The notes: generated by a model not told the origin, from the sequence alone. A stretch of DNA of 64,000 nucleotides from Blepharisma stoltei (GCA_914767885.1 CAJZBQ010000038.1:310001-374000); one strand, 5' to 3'; shown: positions 33,363-45,597, counted from the first letter of the stretch. Numbers and translations: made by a program.

Positions 33363-33791
33363 ATGGAAGAAATAAATCAGTTATCTATTCAAAATTCATC
33401 TCAAGCCCAGCCAGACATCAAGAAATTCATCAAGCATATGCACAAAAAAATCGAGGAAATTAAGTTGGAAATGCACGATTCTAAGCAAGACTATGAGCAG
33501 CTAAGAAGTGAGGCAAAAGCTATGGAAGCTCAAAATAACAGAGATACCAATGATATAACTGATAGGATTCTTGATGAGCTAGATAGGATTGAGCAAGAGT
33601 TCAAAAAGCAGGCAGGAGAATCCAAAACTGAGAGTGGCTTTTTAAAGCAGCAAATAGCAAGCGTAACCCAAGAAAAAATGAAACTGGAACAAAATTATTT
33701 GTTGCTAGCTACCCGGGTGGGAGAAGCAGAAAGAGTTATAGGAATCGAATTGATGCTTCCTCATATCGATGATCCAAGAGGTTATGAATAG
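33363..33791 (+). CDS. short coiled-coil protein
   Basis: 142 aa, ATG 33363 to TAG. Residues 20-130 are predicted coiled coil (KKIEEIKLEMHDSKQDYEQL), ending with a short tail (LMLPHIDDPRGYE). No family recognised; single exon. Confidence 0.6.
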   Translation: MEEINQLSIQNSSQAQPDIKKFIKHMHKKIEEIKLEMHDSKQDYEQLRSEAKAMEAQNNRDTNDITDRILDELDRIEQEFKKQAGESKTESGFLKQQIASVTQEKMKLEQNYLLLATRVGEAERVIGIELMLPHIDDPRGYE

Positions 33792-33832
33792 ACTGAAACG
33801 TGTGAATTTTATAAAAAATTAGGAATAATTAA

Positions 33833-34591
33833 CTAGTAAAATTGAAAGCGGGGTTTATCTTGAAGGTGTCTCTCTATACAAATCGGTTTAACTAAATAAG
33901 AAATTTCTTCGTTTTCTAAGGCTGCTCTGTATGCTCTAGAATCGTCTACGGTATTAATTGTTTTTACTTTACGTATTTCTGCCTTTGTGGTGATTTTTTT
34001 CTTTTTCCTTTTTGTTGTGAAAGCTTTGTTTGAGTTTGCATCATTAAAGGCATTTTTCTTATATTTTTTATGCTCATATTTAATATTTTCCATTGGAACG
34101 TTATGGACCTCAATTGATTCATTTGTTTCTGCTGGCTGATCTTGAATTGTGGCTGCTATCAAATTTGTGAAATAAATAAATTTTGATAATTATTTAAAAC
34201 AATTTCTAAAAATTAGGTAACATTGAATTTCTTTTTCGCATAAATTAGGGAATATGACGGTTAATTGAACTTTTCGCTCATTAGGCAAGCATTTTTCTTC
34301 TTCTTTTTTCAATATTGGCTTAAGGACCTTTTCTGAAGAAGATCTTTGATTTTTTCTATTAGTACTCTTTGGTCTGCTTATAGCTTCTCCAAGGGCTTGC
34401 AAAGCACAGACACAGCTGGATGTTCTTGAGCGATAAATTCCCGGCTTGTTTTGGCTCAAATTGGATGCTCTCAGTGAATTTAAATATGGCTTACCTACAA
34501 AAGACAGCCTACTTCTATTTGCGTTCAAATGGCTTGATGATTGAGCTTCAGATACTAATTTCTTAAGGGATTTCGGTATGATGCAATTCAT
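33833..34591 (-). CDS. unknown basic protein, frame broken by one TAA
   Basis: ORF 34591-34190 (133 aa, MNCIIPKSLKKL start) ends in TAA. The same frame then continues open to 33833 without a fresh early ATG (second part 109 aa, basic, ending DKPRFQFY). The two may be one gene with a very short TA-flanked insert around 34170-34200 (18- and 30-bp excisions keep the frame). Alternatively they are two genes, or a gene with a natural stop. Neither half matches a known domain. Confidence 0.4.
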
Positions 34592-35464
34592 GTCGAAAAA
34601 TATGATTATATCTGATGAATGCTATTTTTTACAAATTATGGATAAATTGTTGAAATAAAGATGCATAATAATTAATTTTTTATAAAACGATCGAATATTT
34701 ATGATTCAATAGCACCTTGCAATATATTTAAGTTCCCACAACGTTTGCATAGTATTTGTAAACAATATTATAGAGTTCAAATTACTTATAATTTCAAAGT
34801 TTTTAAACTTAGAAAGAAAGCCATTCTTAAAAGATAGTAAATAGCTAATGTGGATCTTTGAGATTTACCTTGCTTGATCTGATCAATAATTTTTGAAAAA
34901 ATATTTCTGAAAAAAATTATAAGTTTAGAATAAATAGCAGATATGCATAATTGTTTATCATTTATCTATAAATCATAGCTATAAAGGTTACCAAAGCTAT
35001 AGAATCCGAATTGTTTATGCTCTCTTCTATTATTGGATATATTTTTGTTTACTCTATGAGTGATTCCTACTTTTTTGAAATTTATGTGATGAAATTATTT
35101 CATAAGAAATCTTAGACAATATTAATTTGTGAGTTAAAAATTACATTTAGACTTTAATTCGGTTTTTATACATTCTAATTTAGTTATTATTATTATAATT
35201 TATCATTAAAATTCTCTTCATAATTTTTTAATTTATATTTAGAATACTCTCTCAAGCAATAAGAAGTCATCTAATATCACCATAAGGAATTAAATTAATG
35301 AAATATGCATTAAATCTTAAACCATTAGAATAATTTATATCCTCTACCTATAATAAAAAATCATATTCGAAGGTTTTTATTTACTTTACTAATTTTTTAT
35401 CATCCAATTTCCTAAATCCTAAATAAAAATAATATCAAATTGTCGTTATATATTAATTAACTCA
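34592..35464. other. AT-rich intergenic stretch
   Basis: About 870 bp between divergent genes with no open frame longer than a few dozen codons under TGA=Trp. It has no hairpin element and no MITE end. Presumably the two promoters. Confidence 0.6.
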
Positions 35465-38400
35465 ATGGAAAATTATGAGCGGCCTTATACACCTTCTCTC
35501 TCCTCACACCCTAGTACACCCAGAAATACAATAAAAGCAGTTTTTCAGAACCTCCAATTTATAAATGAAGTGACCGAAAAAATTAATGAAGTTTTAGAAA
35601 TTCTTGAGCCTTTCAAGGACCCAGATAATGCCAAAATTAAATCTATTCGGTGCTTAAATCTGACAACTCGGCAAACAGAAAGATTTAAACCAATCATTAG
35701 CGAAGCTTGTGACAAATTAAATCTGCTGAAAAATGAGGACATTCGCAAATTGGATGATGATATAAAAGGAATTGAAAATAGTTTGAAAAGTCAAATGGAA
35801 GCTAATGGAAAATTAAAAGCAGAGTTGCATCATTTGCATAATAAATTCGGGCTATTTGAAGAAGAATTGAGAAATTGAAGGGCACAGCTAGAGGATGCAC
35901 CATTAGCTATGGTAGAAAGCATTGCAAGCACTCTTAGAAAATACACTGAATTTTCTAAAGAAAAGCACCCAAAAGAGCAATTTACAAGAATACTAGAAAG
36001 TTTTATGTCCTCGTGAAATTCCTACTACCCTGACACATTTGACAGGCCACCTTCTGTGCTAGATAGAGATGTATTTATTGACGATGATTTCAAAGATTCA
36101 GAAAATTTTTATTTTAAAATAAATTGCGAAAATTGCAATAGTTTAAGGGCAGAACTAGACCAATCAGAAATGAATTTATTAAGTGAAATTGAAAAAAATT
36201 ACAATTTACAGAGAGACAAAGAAAATGAGGTCAGTGAGCTAAAGAAACAATTAGAAAAAGCAGCAGGAAATGATGAAATAGATTATGAAATCTATATAAA
36301 AAAAATTAGAACTGATATAGAAAATTTGCTTGATTGTGAGCTGCCAGATATATCTAATGACCCAAAAACGTCTTTACCAGAACTCTGAATGAAGATCAGA
36401 AAGGTTATAGGAGAAAGTGCAAAGAGATGTAGATCAAAAGCAGCTCCAGCTGCCGCTAAACAAGAAACTAATTATATTGATTGTAATGCGAAAGATATAG
36501 AAAATTTGAAGCGCAAATTAGATGAAATTTATGATGACATTGAAAATGGAAAGCCCAGCAAAGTATATAAGATTATGATAGCAGCTTCTGAGTTTAGCCT
36601 ACTTTTAAAAAAAGTTGAGGATTCATGAAATTTGAATTTTCCAAAAAAATATGAAATTGCCCTTAATGCTGGCTCGAACAAAAAAATTATTTCTAACAAA
36701 AATCCTATTTTTGACTCATTGAATTCAATTTTATCTGAAGAATTTAGTGAGGCTGAAAATCTTAGATTGACTGAGCTTGAGAACAAATTAGAAGAGCTTA
36801 CTGAGCTATCATATCAAATTAACCCAAGCATACAACAAAATTTGAGTGCAGAAAGTAATACAACTGCCAAGCTCTATGAAGAAATTAAGGAGAAAAAAGA
36901 AGAAATTTCTAAGTTAGCTCATGAGCTAGAAAGAAAAACAATTGAAAATAAAAAGCTATCTGAAAATATAGAAAAATACAAAAATGAGCTAATGCAAGTG
37001 AAATCCAAAAGTGGCTTAACAATAGATACAATTGAAGAATTAAAATCAGTTTTCACAAATACTGCTATTTCAGATTTTGTTAAGGTAGAGTATGAAGAGC
37101 CTGAAGAAATGTAAAATTTATTTAGAGTGTTTGATATTGAAGATTTCGATCCACACTTGAATTCAGAACTGAGGCTCAGAGACCAAGAAATCAAAAAGTT
37201 GCAGAAAGAAAAAGCAGAATTACTAGAAAAACTTGATAAATCATCGCCATTTATAGAGATGCCTGAAATCAATTTAAATTGCAGCTCAAAGCTTCAAGAC
37301 AGTCAAGAAATTTCTGACATAAAATCCTTGATTTCTCAAAAAGAAAATGAGCTGGAAAACCTTCCTCCAGGAACTAGCCCTAATTTACTTAATCGAGAAA
37401 TAATAAAGCTAAAATCAAAACTGCAGGACATAAAAACTAAAAAAGCTTTAGATGCCCATGCGACTCTTCAGACCAGATTAAGCCGATCAATGGCAAAAAT
37501 TGAAAAAGATTGACTAATAACAGAAGAAAAATCAAAGCGTGTTCCAAGTAATCATAGTAAAAGAATTATGGAGCTAGACGCAAGTCGAAGCTTATCTCCT
37601 GACAATTTTAAGAAAATCGTGGCAGAATCCCAAAGATACTCAATGAACCCAAATTTTTCATTTCGATCCATAAATTTAATAAAACAAAAAAGGATTCAAA
37701 ATTCCATGGCAAGCGGAGAACTTGAATATTTAAGAACTGAGCTAGAAAAATGCTTAATCCCATTCCTAATAAAATCTTTTTAATAGAGTCTATTGCACAA
37801 ATTTCTGATTGAGCAACAAATGATATAAAAATCTTTATAAACAATATTTTAATATATATATATCCCGTTAACAGTCCATAAGCAGGTGAATTGCCCGCTG
37901 AGTATCAAATTTGGTCAGACCAAAACAAATAATTGGTCGGACCATATTGTAATTTTAGTGGTAGTCACCCCCTTATGAAACTATTCATAGGAAATAAGTA
38001 TTTATATATAAGTAATAATTATTATAAATTAATCTCTAGCTAGTTCTGCGAATTTAAGCATTTTGCATTCTAAAGCATAAGTTTTCCGCCTTTCCAAAAA
38101 AAAATTTACAATCTATAAATTTTATAAAAATATTTAATCCTCAAAGGAGTTAGAAGAAAAATCGAACTTAGAAGTTCAGCTTAAAAAGTTCACTGAAAAT
38201 GATAAATTAGAAGAAAAATGGAATGAAGTAAAAGCAAAAGAACAGACGGCTGAAATTTTGATTGAAAGAGCCTTGAAGCAAGAAGAAAAATTGAAAGAAG
38301 AAAGACTTGCTAACCAAAAACATTTGAAAAATATAGAAAAAGAATATGAGGATATAAGAAAAGAAAAAGCGAAATTAAAATTAATAGGAAATGAGCTAAA

Positions 38401-38746
38401 AGAAAAAGAAAAACAAATTGAGCTGAAAAGCATAAATGTCAATGAAAGCCCATATTTAAGACGAATATCAAGAGCAAATACTAGCACAGGATCAGATGAG
38501 TCTGTAACAAGTTTAGGCTCACCAAGGGCCTTTAAATTTGATGAGTTTGATAGGGAGAAAGAAAAATTTGTTTTAGAAAAAAAGAAAATGTGCATTCTTG
38601 TCAGCAAGATTAATAATGAAAAAACAAAAATTAATGAAGAAAGAAATTCATTAGCAAAAGAAAGAGCTTTGCTTGAGTATCAAAAATCAAAGTTTTCAGA
38701 GATCTTGCCAAAATTAATGAATTTGGTTGAAAGAGACAAGAATTAA
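35465..38746 (+). CDS. 956-aa coiled-coil protein
   Basis: Segments 35465-37110, 37126-37756 and 38153-38746 join to 2,871 nt; 37111-37125 is a 15-nt intron (gtaaaatttatttag). Several TGA codons are read as Trp. The protein is coiled coil over most of its length, with a Ser/Pro N-terminus (RPYTPSLSSHPSTPRNT) and a Ser-rich break near residue 840. No globular domain seen. The size and coiled coils suggest a structural or cytoskeletal role such as centrosomal/basal-body, which is inference only. A 396-bp decayed MITE IES near the C-terminal third is removed in frame (RTELEKCLEEKSNLEVQ). Confidence 0.75.
37757..38152. mobile_element. 396-bp IES, decayed MITE relative
   Basis: TTA at 37754-37756 and 38150-38152. 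The right end is CTCAAAGGAG, the left ATCCCATTCC. The interior still resembles the MITE core (tatataagtaataatta, ctagctagttctg, cattctaaagcataag) but is clearly diverged. It also carries a small GGTCAGACC/GGTCGGACC palindrome pair. Confidence 0.65.
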
Positions 38747-39650
38747 ATTTTGTAGAAAAAATTGTTTTTTATAGTCTAAGATTTGGCTTAAAAATAATTA
38801 GGAAGTTGTGTCTTTTAATTTATTTGCTAAGAAAAATAAGCATTATATAATAATATTTGAATTTCAAACAATTTAATGAATTAATATTATAAATTATTTA
38901 AATTCCATTTTGTCTTAAAAATAAGCAAGTTTATGGCTATTTCAAATAATCCAGAATTTCCTATAATAAAATTTAATTTAAATTTCTATTTCATCACCAG
39001 CTCAAGAAAATAGAAAGCAAGCCAACAAATCTCATGACATTAAATTTTAAGCCAGTCTTAAATTAAATATATCTTATAAATAGAGAGAATACCATTCAAA
39101 CTATTAAAAATTATGATCTGATTATTACATATTTCTGCCTATTCAAAAAATTTGTGTCTAAAGATAGCTTTCAGTGCCTATAAATCGAGCATCTAAAAAA
39201 TTCTGTTCCTAAAAATTAATCTTTTTTATATCAATTTAAAGAAAAAGAACTAGATAAAAGGGATGGCATAAGAAGGTAAATAGAATTCTTAAATGAAAAT
39301 AATTTTATTTTTTTTAGAGGCACTAATTTTCAATTTATAATACTATTGAGTACACTATCAAATTGAATTATCAATAATTGCAAGTATTCTAATATTATTA
39401 ACAATTTCAAAGGGATAGTGATTTGCAATGCATATAAACATCAGAACTTCATAAAATATGGATGATCTCTGAAATCAATATAAAAATATTTCAAGCATTA
39501 AATATAAATTTGTGTCAGAATCTGCCAAACACATCAGATATCACAGATTATTAAGTTTGATATTTGTTTCCCTGCAAAAGGAAATTGTTAGTTAATGATA
39601 CCTCGTGCAACCATGAAAGAAGTACAGTATCATTTTAAATATAATATTTA
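38747..39650. other. AT-rich intergenic stretch
   Basis: About 900 bp between convergent genes. Nothing recognisable: no long open frame, no MITE end, no tRNA. Confidence 0.6.
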
Positions 39651-40609
39651 TTAATCACTTTCTTCAACTTTAACTTGGAATTTCTTCGCTTTAACTGTGA
39701 CTTCTTTTATAACTAACGGCCTAATGTTCTTATGAGATCCTCTCCCTGCATCTTCTCTGACCAGAATAAAAATTCAGCCATTCATAAAGTGTGATGTTAC
39801 CTCAGTGACTGCGATTCTGACGGATGCCAAAAACTTTTTCCTGCGGGAATGATATTTTAGTGTGCAATTGCTAGTTCCTTGAATGAAATTTTCTCCTTCC
39901 TTGTTATGGTTGATCAGAGCAGGCTTGGGCTCTGCAGTCCATGCTTCAACAATTAACGGGACTTCATAGTTTTCGGATAGTATTTCTTCAGTTAATTCTG
40001 ATAAAATTACATTGAAGTTAAAAAATCTCTTCTTGCAAATTATTTTAGGAAAGCCAATTGCTGACAGTTTGTATTTAAAGTCTTGATTCCGGTCAGTAAT
40101 GTACCTAAGAAACTCTTTCTTGGTCAATGCTCTTTTCTGTTTTGGAGACCGTACAGACTTCAAGTTTTTATTCAATGTCTGAAACAAGTCAGATATTTCT
40201 ACTGCTGATGACTTAAATTGTTTTGATGATTCTCAAAACTGATAGAACTGATTTGTTCGCTGCTGAATGGAGCTAAAAAGCATATACAAGTTGTCCGATG
40301 ATGGCGCTCAATGCGCCATCATCGGGCAACTACAGCTCAGGGTCGACACGGGAAATGGGTTCCACGTGTGGAGCCCTTTTTGGCGTGTGAAAGTGAGGAT
40401 TCTCCACGTGTCAAAAAGGGCTCCACATGTAGAATCCGTTTCTAGTGTGGATCCTTTACTGTAGATGCCCGATGATGGCGCATTGAGCGCCATAATCGGG
40501 AATTTCCTATATCTCATGAGTTTTCTGCAAGAGGCTGTCCAAAAGGAAATTGTAAATTCAATTTGCTTATATTATCGTCCACCCCCGAGTTAGGGATGTT
40601 TTCACCCAT
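39651..40609 (-). CDS. unknown protein interrupted by a palindromic IES
   Basis: Segments 40609-40511 and 40283-39651 join to 243 aa (732 nt). TGA (NSWDML, QFWESS, NGWIFI) gives three Trp. The C-terminal 150 residues look like a beta-rich domain (FNFNVILSELTEEI, PLIVEAWTAEPKPAL, SNCTLKYHSRRKKFLASVRIAVTEVTSHFMNGWIFILVRED); the family was not recognised. The join across the 227-bp IES is supported by frame and by continuous Gln/Ser-rich sequence. Confidence 0.6.
40284..40510. repeat. 227-bp IES made of stacked palindromes
   Basis: TA at 40283 and 40510. It contains a hairpin of the TGCCCGATGATGGCGC family at each end and, between them, a larger inverted repeat (GTGGAGCCCTTTTTGGC / GTCAAAAAGGGCTCCAC). 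Confidence 0.75.
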
Positions 40610-41155
40610 TTTGTTTAGTAGGCACAAAAAAAGCCATTCGCAAACATAGCGATATATTAATAGAAATTTTCTGGAACTTATTTGAAACATAAATATCAAA
40701 ATTACCTAGTTAAAAAATTTATGAACTTTCTTTTTCTTTTGCATATGCTGCCTGCCATTTATTGGAAATTGCCAACTGCATGAGCCCGCTCAAATTTTGT
40801 AGGAACGCTAACAACTAGGCTTTTATTAATTGGCATAAACATCGTTATAGATAAGAAAAATATTATGATTCTTTTAATTTTAACAAAAATTATAAAATGA
40901 AAAAAAGAAAATTTTAATTGTAGGAATTATCTATCATAGCAGGTTTTATGCAAAGTAGTTATGATGCCAAAAACAGATGTATGCGCTCATTAGTCTAAAT
41001 TAAAAAATTAAAAAATTTTCAAATTTAATTTTGCAAGAAAAACTAATATGGAGTCTTTAAGCTTTCTCATGAGTGAGTAGTAAAAAGCAAACTGCATTAT
41101 ATTTAAAGATAAAGAAAATCACAAAATCAATACTTAAATTAAATTATTATTTCAA
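40610..41155. other. AT-rich intergenic stretch
   Basis: About 545 bp with no feature seen apart from the upstream region of the preceding minus-strand gene. Confidence 0.6.
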
Positions 41156-43433
41156 TTATTTTTTATTTGGCTTCTTGCTCTTTGCCCACTCAGAAAATTG
41201 ATTTTTTAGTGACATGATTTGATTGAACATAATTGCTGTTTCTCCATCAGTTCTAACTAAATCAGAATCCTGCACAGCATGCAAAATGGCTTCAATTATT
41301 TTCTTTGCTTTTATTGTTAAACATAAAAATCTTGACGACAGGCCACCTAACCTCCTAACCATTTTTCTTTAATACCAGAAGGCAACGGCCCAGTGCGAAG
41401 GGAAAGGGTAGAAATCCTTTATGTATATCGGGCTAGGTTTTTCTCGGGCCCTAGGAAGCTAATTCCAGGGACTTGGGGTTTTACTTCTGAGACCATAATC
41501 GGAGAAAGTCCCAAGAGGATGATAAGCCCCTTTAGCAGGGCTCTTCGATCCAAACGATGGGCCCAAGGCTCATAGAAATAAAGACGGTGTGCGCTTGAAT
41601 CCTTTGTTTACGGCAAGGAGGGTGTCTGCCGGGGTTCCGCAGAGGATGAAGAGTATTTAAGGGTGAAAATCCCTCCTAATGAGAATACATATAATTAACT
41701 ATTGTTAAATCAAATTGCTCTATAGAAATAATCGCAGAAGTAACGGAAGCTGCAATCATCTCCATTAATGATTCTAGCCGCTTTGTATCTTTATCAGTTA
41801 TAAATCCTCCTTTTTTATTAATAAGCTGTATGACTGCAATAATTTTCCCATTTCAATTTTTAATACAGCCCATTAATATGTTCTTAGCTTCTTGGGCTCC
41901 TCCTACATTATCAAGCTCAGGATTATAAGAAAAATTCATTTTTGGGTTTTCTATAACAGAAATATCGCCTCTTTCTATAACCTCTCCTGTAATTCCCATA
42001 TTATATGGAAATCTCAATACTTGATCTCCATAATATTCATCATTATTTGGATCATGGCACATAGTGAATAATTCTTTTAAATAATTATCCACAAACACAA
42101 TCCCAGCACACTCAAAATCAAAATAAGACGGAAACACACTTCTAACCCTATTAGCAATATCTTTATGCGTTAATGAGCTCGATATTTTAGCTGCTAGTCC
42201 TGCAGTTTGTCTAGCATGTTTCTGCTCTAGATTTTCTTGAGATTTTGCGATTATTCTATCTATTTGTAAGGACACCAAAATTGCAAGCGATTTTACCAAA
42301 ATTTCGTCTACTGGGGAAAAGATTTTTTTGGTGTTTTTTGTGGTGTGTTTATCTTGGCATTGAATAACAAGAAAAAGATCTTTTCCTACTCGAACTGGAG
42401 CTGCAAGAGAATCCTGGTTTCTGATGGAAAATTTTAATTCTTCCAGCTTTTTAAAAATTGGGTCTTCTTGATTGGCGTTTGGATGGGTGTGCACAAGGAT
42501 CCAGTTATTGCCAACACGGGCTCTGCCTATGAAATCTGAAGACTGTCCAAATGATTTTGTGTACTCATCTTTTGCTTTGGAATTTGCGATAAAAATTGTG
42601 GCTTTCTCACATTTTATTAGCGATTTTGTAGAGCGTATAAGACCTTTGCAGATTTGCATTAGGTCTTCACACTTGGAAAGCTGAGCCATTGCATGACTAA
42701 GTCTGTCAAGCTTGCCCAGTGAAACTAAGTTGTTTTTAAGCCCATTTAGAGTAACTTTGCTAGCATCTAGGGTTACATTTAAATGCCTTTGATCCAGAAT
42801 TGACTTATGAGAGCTTTTTTCGGTTGGCATCATGCTCATAACTGACGAACTATCAGGTATTTCTGAATTTTCTGGCTTCTGGATGGCTTCTGATAGCATT
42901 CTTCTATATCTCTTCAATGTTGCACAAAGCTGCGAATTCTCTTTCTTTACTATCTCTGCCTCTTTTTTGGCAGCATCAATTTGCTTCTTATAAGTTTCCA
43001 TTTCTCCATTCATTTCTGTCATTTGCTGCTTTAAATCAGTAATAAAAAGATCATGATAAAGTGCATGGACATCTCCATTTGTGGCGCCTTTTTCTTCCAG
43101 AAAATTTTTATTAAGCTTCTTATGATTTTCAATCTGCTGTTCTAGGTCTTTTACCTGCTTTTCTAATAGCTCTATTCTCACTTTATCAGCTCTATGCTGT
43201 CTTTCCAGTTGGCTTATTTGTTGAATTAGACTGAATTTGTTCTCTACTTGGTTTCTTGGACTAGTTGCTTCAGTTGTGATCAGCTCGTAATTCTTTATTT
43301 TTGGCATAACATAAGCATTCATATCAGATCTGCTTGAAAATGAATATTCATGGCTAGGAGTGATTATTGGGGATAAACTTTTGGGCCTGTATCTGCTTTT
43401 TAATGGAGACTTGCCAGTAAGATTTTTGTTCAT
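41156..43433 (-). CDS. coiled-coil protein with tandem GAF domains
   Basis: Segments 43433-41710 and 41321-41156 join to 629 aa. Residues 1-70 are basic/Ser-rich, and about 70-190 is a coiled coil. Two GAF-type domains follow (about 245-395 and 410-580). The second is typical (ECAGIVFVDNYLKELF, LRFPYNMGITGEVIERG, GKIIAVIQLINKKGG). A C-terminal helix follows. GAF domains bind small ligands such as cyclic nucleotides; the ligand cannot be told, and no catalytic domain is present. A 378-bp insert with a 10-bp repeat lies near the C-terminus and is removed in frame (FDLTIKAKKIIEAIL). Confidence 0.8.
41322..41709 (+). mobile_element. retroposon-like insert, 10-bp target duplication
   Basis: The repeat TATTGTTAAA is at 41312-41321 and 41700-41709; 378 bp between. 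It shares blocks with the 52.5-kb element (agaaatcctttatgt, tcgggctaggtttttctcg, gggacttggggtttta). Confidence 0.75.
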
Positions 43434-43527
43434 TCTTTATTTGTTAAAATTCGAATGTAATATGATATTTATACAACAATGACAGCTAATTTTTTTATGA
43501 AATTAATTAGAAATATAGAGTTATATA

Positions 43528-44196
43528 TTAGCTACAATACGGAAATGTAAATCCTCCACATGCAAGCAGCACAATAAAGCCTATCACTAACACTATGATC
43601 CCAATAATAATCAAAGTGAGCTTAAAATTTTTGCACCACATATGTCTCTTGACCCTTGCAGACGTTTTTCTGAAATCAATAGCTTGGTCACTCATATATG
43701 CGGTTTTACTGACAAGCAGCTCAATTTTATCTCCTCTCTGTATGACTTTGTCAATATTCTCTATCATAACGTCTCTTGTCTTATCCAGTGTTTGCTTTAC
43801 GATTTTTAGTTTGTCTGCGTTTGGGTCTGTATTAAAATACTGCATCCTTTCCTTCATGGTGTCTTCGAACTGTTTATTGGCTGAAAACCCGATGGCTTTT
43901 TGGGCTTCTTCGCCGAATTGGGCATGAAACTTTTCTTTGAGATCAAATAAGAAAGTATAGGCTGTACGGTTTGAAAATGATGCATCAGTCATGCAGAGAA
44001 AGGTGAAGCCAGAGTCATTGTGGTAGTGGAATATGTACTTGTCTTCGTAGGAATAGGATATTGAGGAGTTTGGTTTGATTTTTTCAAGGATTTTAAGTGC
44101 CATCAGCTGAAAATTACCAGTTGCGAGGGAAACTTCGACAAGAGGCGTTGGGTTGTTATCGTTTGCGACAAGAGCGTAGATTATTGATGATGACAT
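43528..44196 (-). CDS. VAMP7: VAMP7-like longin R-SNARE
   Basis: 222 aa, single exon, the usual length for the family. Residues 1-120 are a longin domain (IIYALVANDNNPTPLVEV, FHYHNDSGFTFLCMTDASF, FLFDLKEKFHAQF). Residues about 130-190 form an R-SNARE motif (TLDKTRDVMIENIDKVIQRGDKIELLVSKTAYM) with the zero-layer Arg in VIQRGDK. A C-terminal membrane anchor follows (LTLIIIGIIVLVIGFIVLLA). It mediates fusion of late endosomal/lysosomal or secretory vesicles. Confidence 0.93.
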   Translation of the reverse strand: MSSSIIYALVANDNNPTPLVEVSLATGNFQLMALKILEKIKPNSSISYSYEDKYIFHYHNDSGFTFLCMTDASFSNRTAYTFLFDLKEKFHAQFGEEAQKAIGFSANKQFEDTMKERMQYFNTDPNADKLKIVKQTLDKTRDVMIENIDKVIQRGDKIELLVSKTAYMSDQAIDFRKTSARVKRHMWCKNFKLTLIIIGIIVLVIGFIVLLACGGFTFPYCS

Positions 44197-44446
44197 TTAA
44201 TATTATTTCTTACAAGCTCATAAAATAATAAGCAAATTTGTCATAATCAAAATCAAAATTAAAGTTTTTAGCATAACTCCTTATCTAAAAATTAACCCAA
44301 AATTGACTCCAATTTTTTTAGCTTAAAACTTAATTAAGATAATAATATTTTCAATTATAATATGGAAAAGGTTGTCTAACAATTATAAATTTTGATCTAC
44401 CACATATTTCCCAAAATTAGTCTAAAAATAAATATACTCTTTTGGC

Positions 44447-44553
44447 GTCATTTCTGATGGGCTCCCACGAGCCAAAAATGGGTTTCCACGTGGAATTTCT
44501 GGATTTTCAAGCGTGAAATCCATCTTTGGCTTGTGGGAGCTGATCAGAAATTT
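44447..44553. repeat. about 107-bp intergenic palindrome
   Basis: Arms TTTCTGATGGGCTCCCACGAGCCAAA and TTTGGCTTGTGGGAGCTGATCAGAAA surround an inner GTTTCCACGTGGAA palindrome. It is related by the GGGCTCCCA/TTTTTGG words to the palindromes at 40.3 kb. The rest of 44197-44626 is featureless. Confidence 0.75.
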
Positions 44554-44626
44554 AAGCAACTGATTATATAGCATCATCTTCTTTTTATGACATTCTCAGC
44601 GTATTTTCCATTACTTTGCATTAACA

Positions 44627-45597
44627 ATGGAAATGACTATGCTTAAGGAAAATCTCTATATGTCTTCAGAGGATTCAAGGGACGACACAGTTAAAGTTAG
44701 TCTTCTCACGTTTTATTATACACAATTAGTTAGATTTCATGTTGCAAGAAGACCCACTCGATCATTTTTATTTTCAGATATACCAGAATTATATCGTCGC
44801 TCCTTCAAAGCTAATAGAGCGAACCGCAAGCACTCAACCCATAACTCAGCCTCCCTAATGCAAGCTCTATCTGATCCATTCAAACGGACAAGCTTGGATG
44901 ACTTAAAACTTGTTTTAAATAGTCTAGATGATCAAGGATGGAAATTGAAAAACAAATTATGTAAAATCTAATCAGACAGTGATGAAGAATATGAAATTGT
45001 TAGAAAAAACTTTTTATATTTATTTGCAATGCACCGACCTCAAGACGGCGCAAGACTACACAATGGAACTCATGAAGTGCATAAACTAAATGTTAAACAA
45101 TTTTTCCTTGACTGCTCAATTTCTTCATTGCGAATGTTAGATGTAGCTATGTGCAATATACAAAACCTTTCATGAGTAAATCTATATGATTTCACTAAAT
45201 GTGTTGAAGAATTTCAAAAATTTATATACAGATTTCCTAAAATTTTCTATTAAATTTTCAAGTGTAATTTATTTTGCATTTAATAAAAAACAGATTATTA
45301 GAATATTCAACAATTTTAGCTCAAGACCCAGTTTTTAGAGCCAATATTACAATGCAGCTGCTTTTGTGTAATTATAAATTAGTCTTCTTTCGCTTTGTAG
45401 ATGTACGTAGGAGAAACTTACTAGACAAGTCAGAGCTTGATATAGTACTTAGCATGGCTTCCAAGAAAAAACGTGAAAAACAAAACTTCACTGACCTTGT
45501 AAATTTTACCTTCTCAAAAGTAGAAGAATTTACTGGAGAGCCAAAATTCGAAATCTCGTTTGAAGAATTCGAACAAGCCTTACATAGCTCCGAATAA
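44627..45597 (+). CDS. EF-hand-like helical protein
   Basis: Segments 44627-44960, 44976-45225 and 45273-45597 join to 302 aa; 44961-44975 is a 15-nt intron (gtaaaatctaatcag). The protein is helical throughout. The C-terminal part has FRFVDVRRRNLLDKSELDIVLSM and FEISFEEFEQAL, which look like a degenerate EF-hand pair. One TGA (LSWVNL) is read as Trp. Possibly a Ca-sensor-like or calcineurin-B-like protein that has lost Ca ligands. No certain family. Confidence 0.65.
45226..45272. other. 47-bp IES
   Basis: The direct repeat AATTTAT is at 45219-45225 and 45266-45272. The interval has in-frame TAA codons and shifts the frame. Removal joins EEFQKFI to LHLIKNRLLEYS. Confidence 0.65.

Noticed and set aside
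41156-41362. A separate 68-aa minus-strand gene
   Set aside because: Its first part is insert sequence; after removing the element the rest is the C-terminus of the GAF protein.
45274-45597. Independent 107-aa gene
   Set aside because: Joined by a 47-bp in-frame removal to the upstream EF-hand-like exons, with no real ATG of its own.
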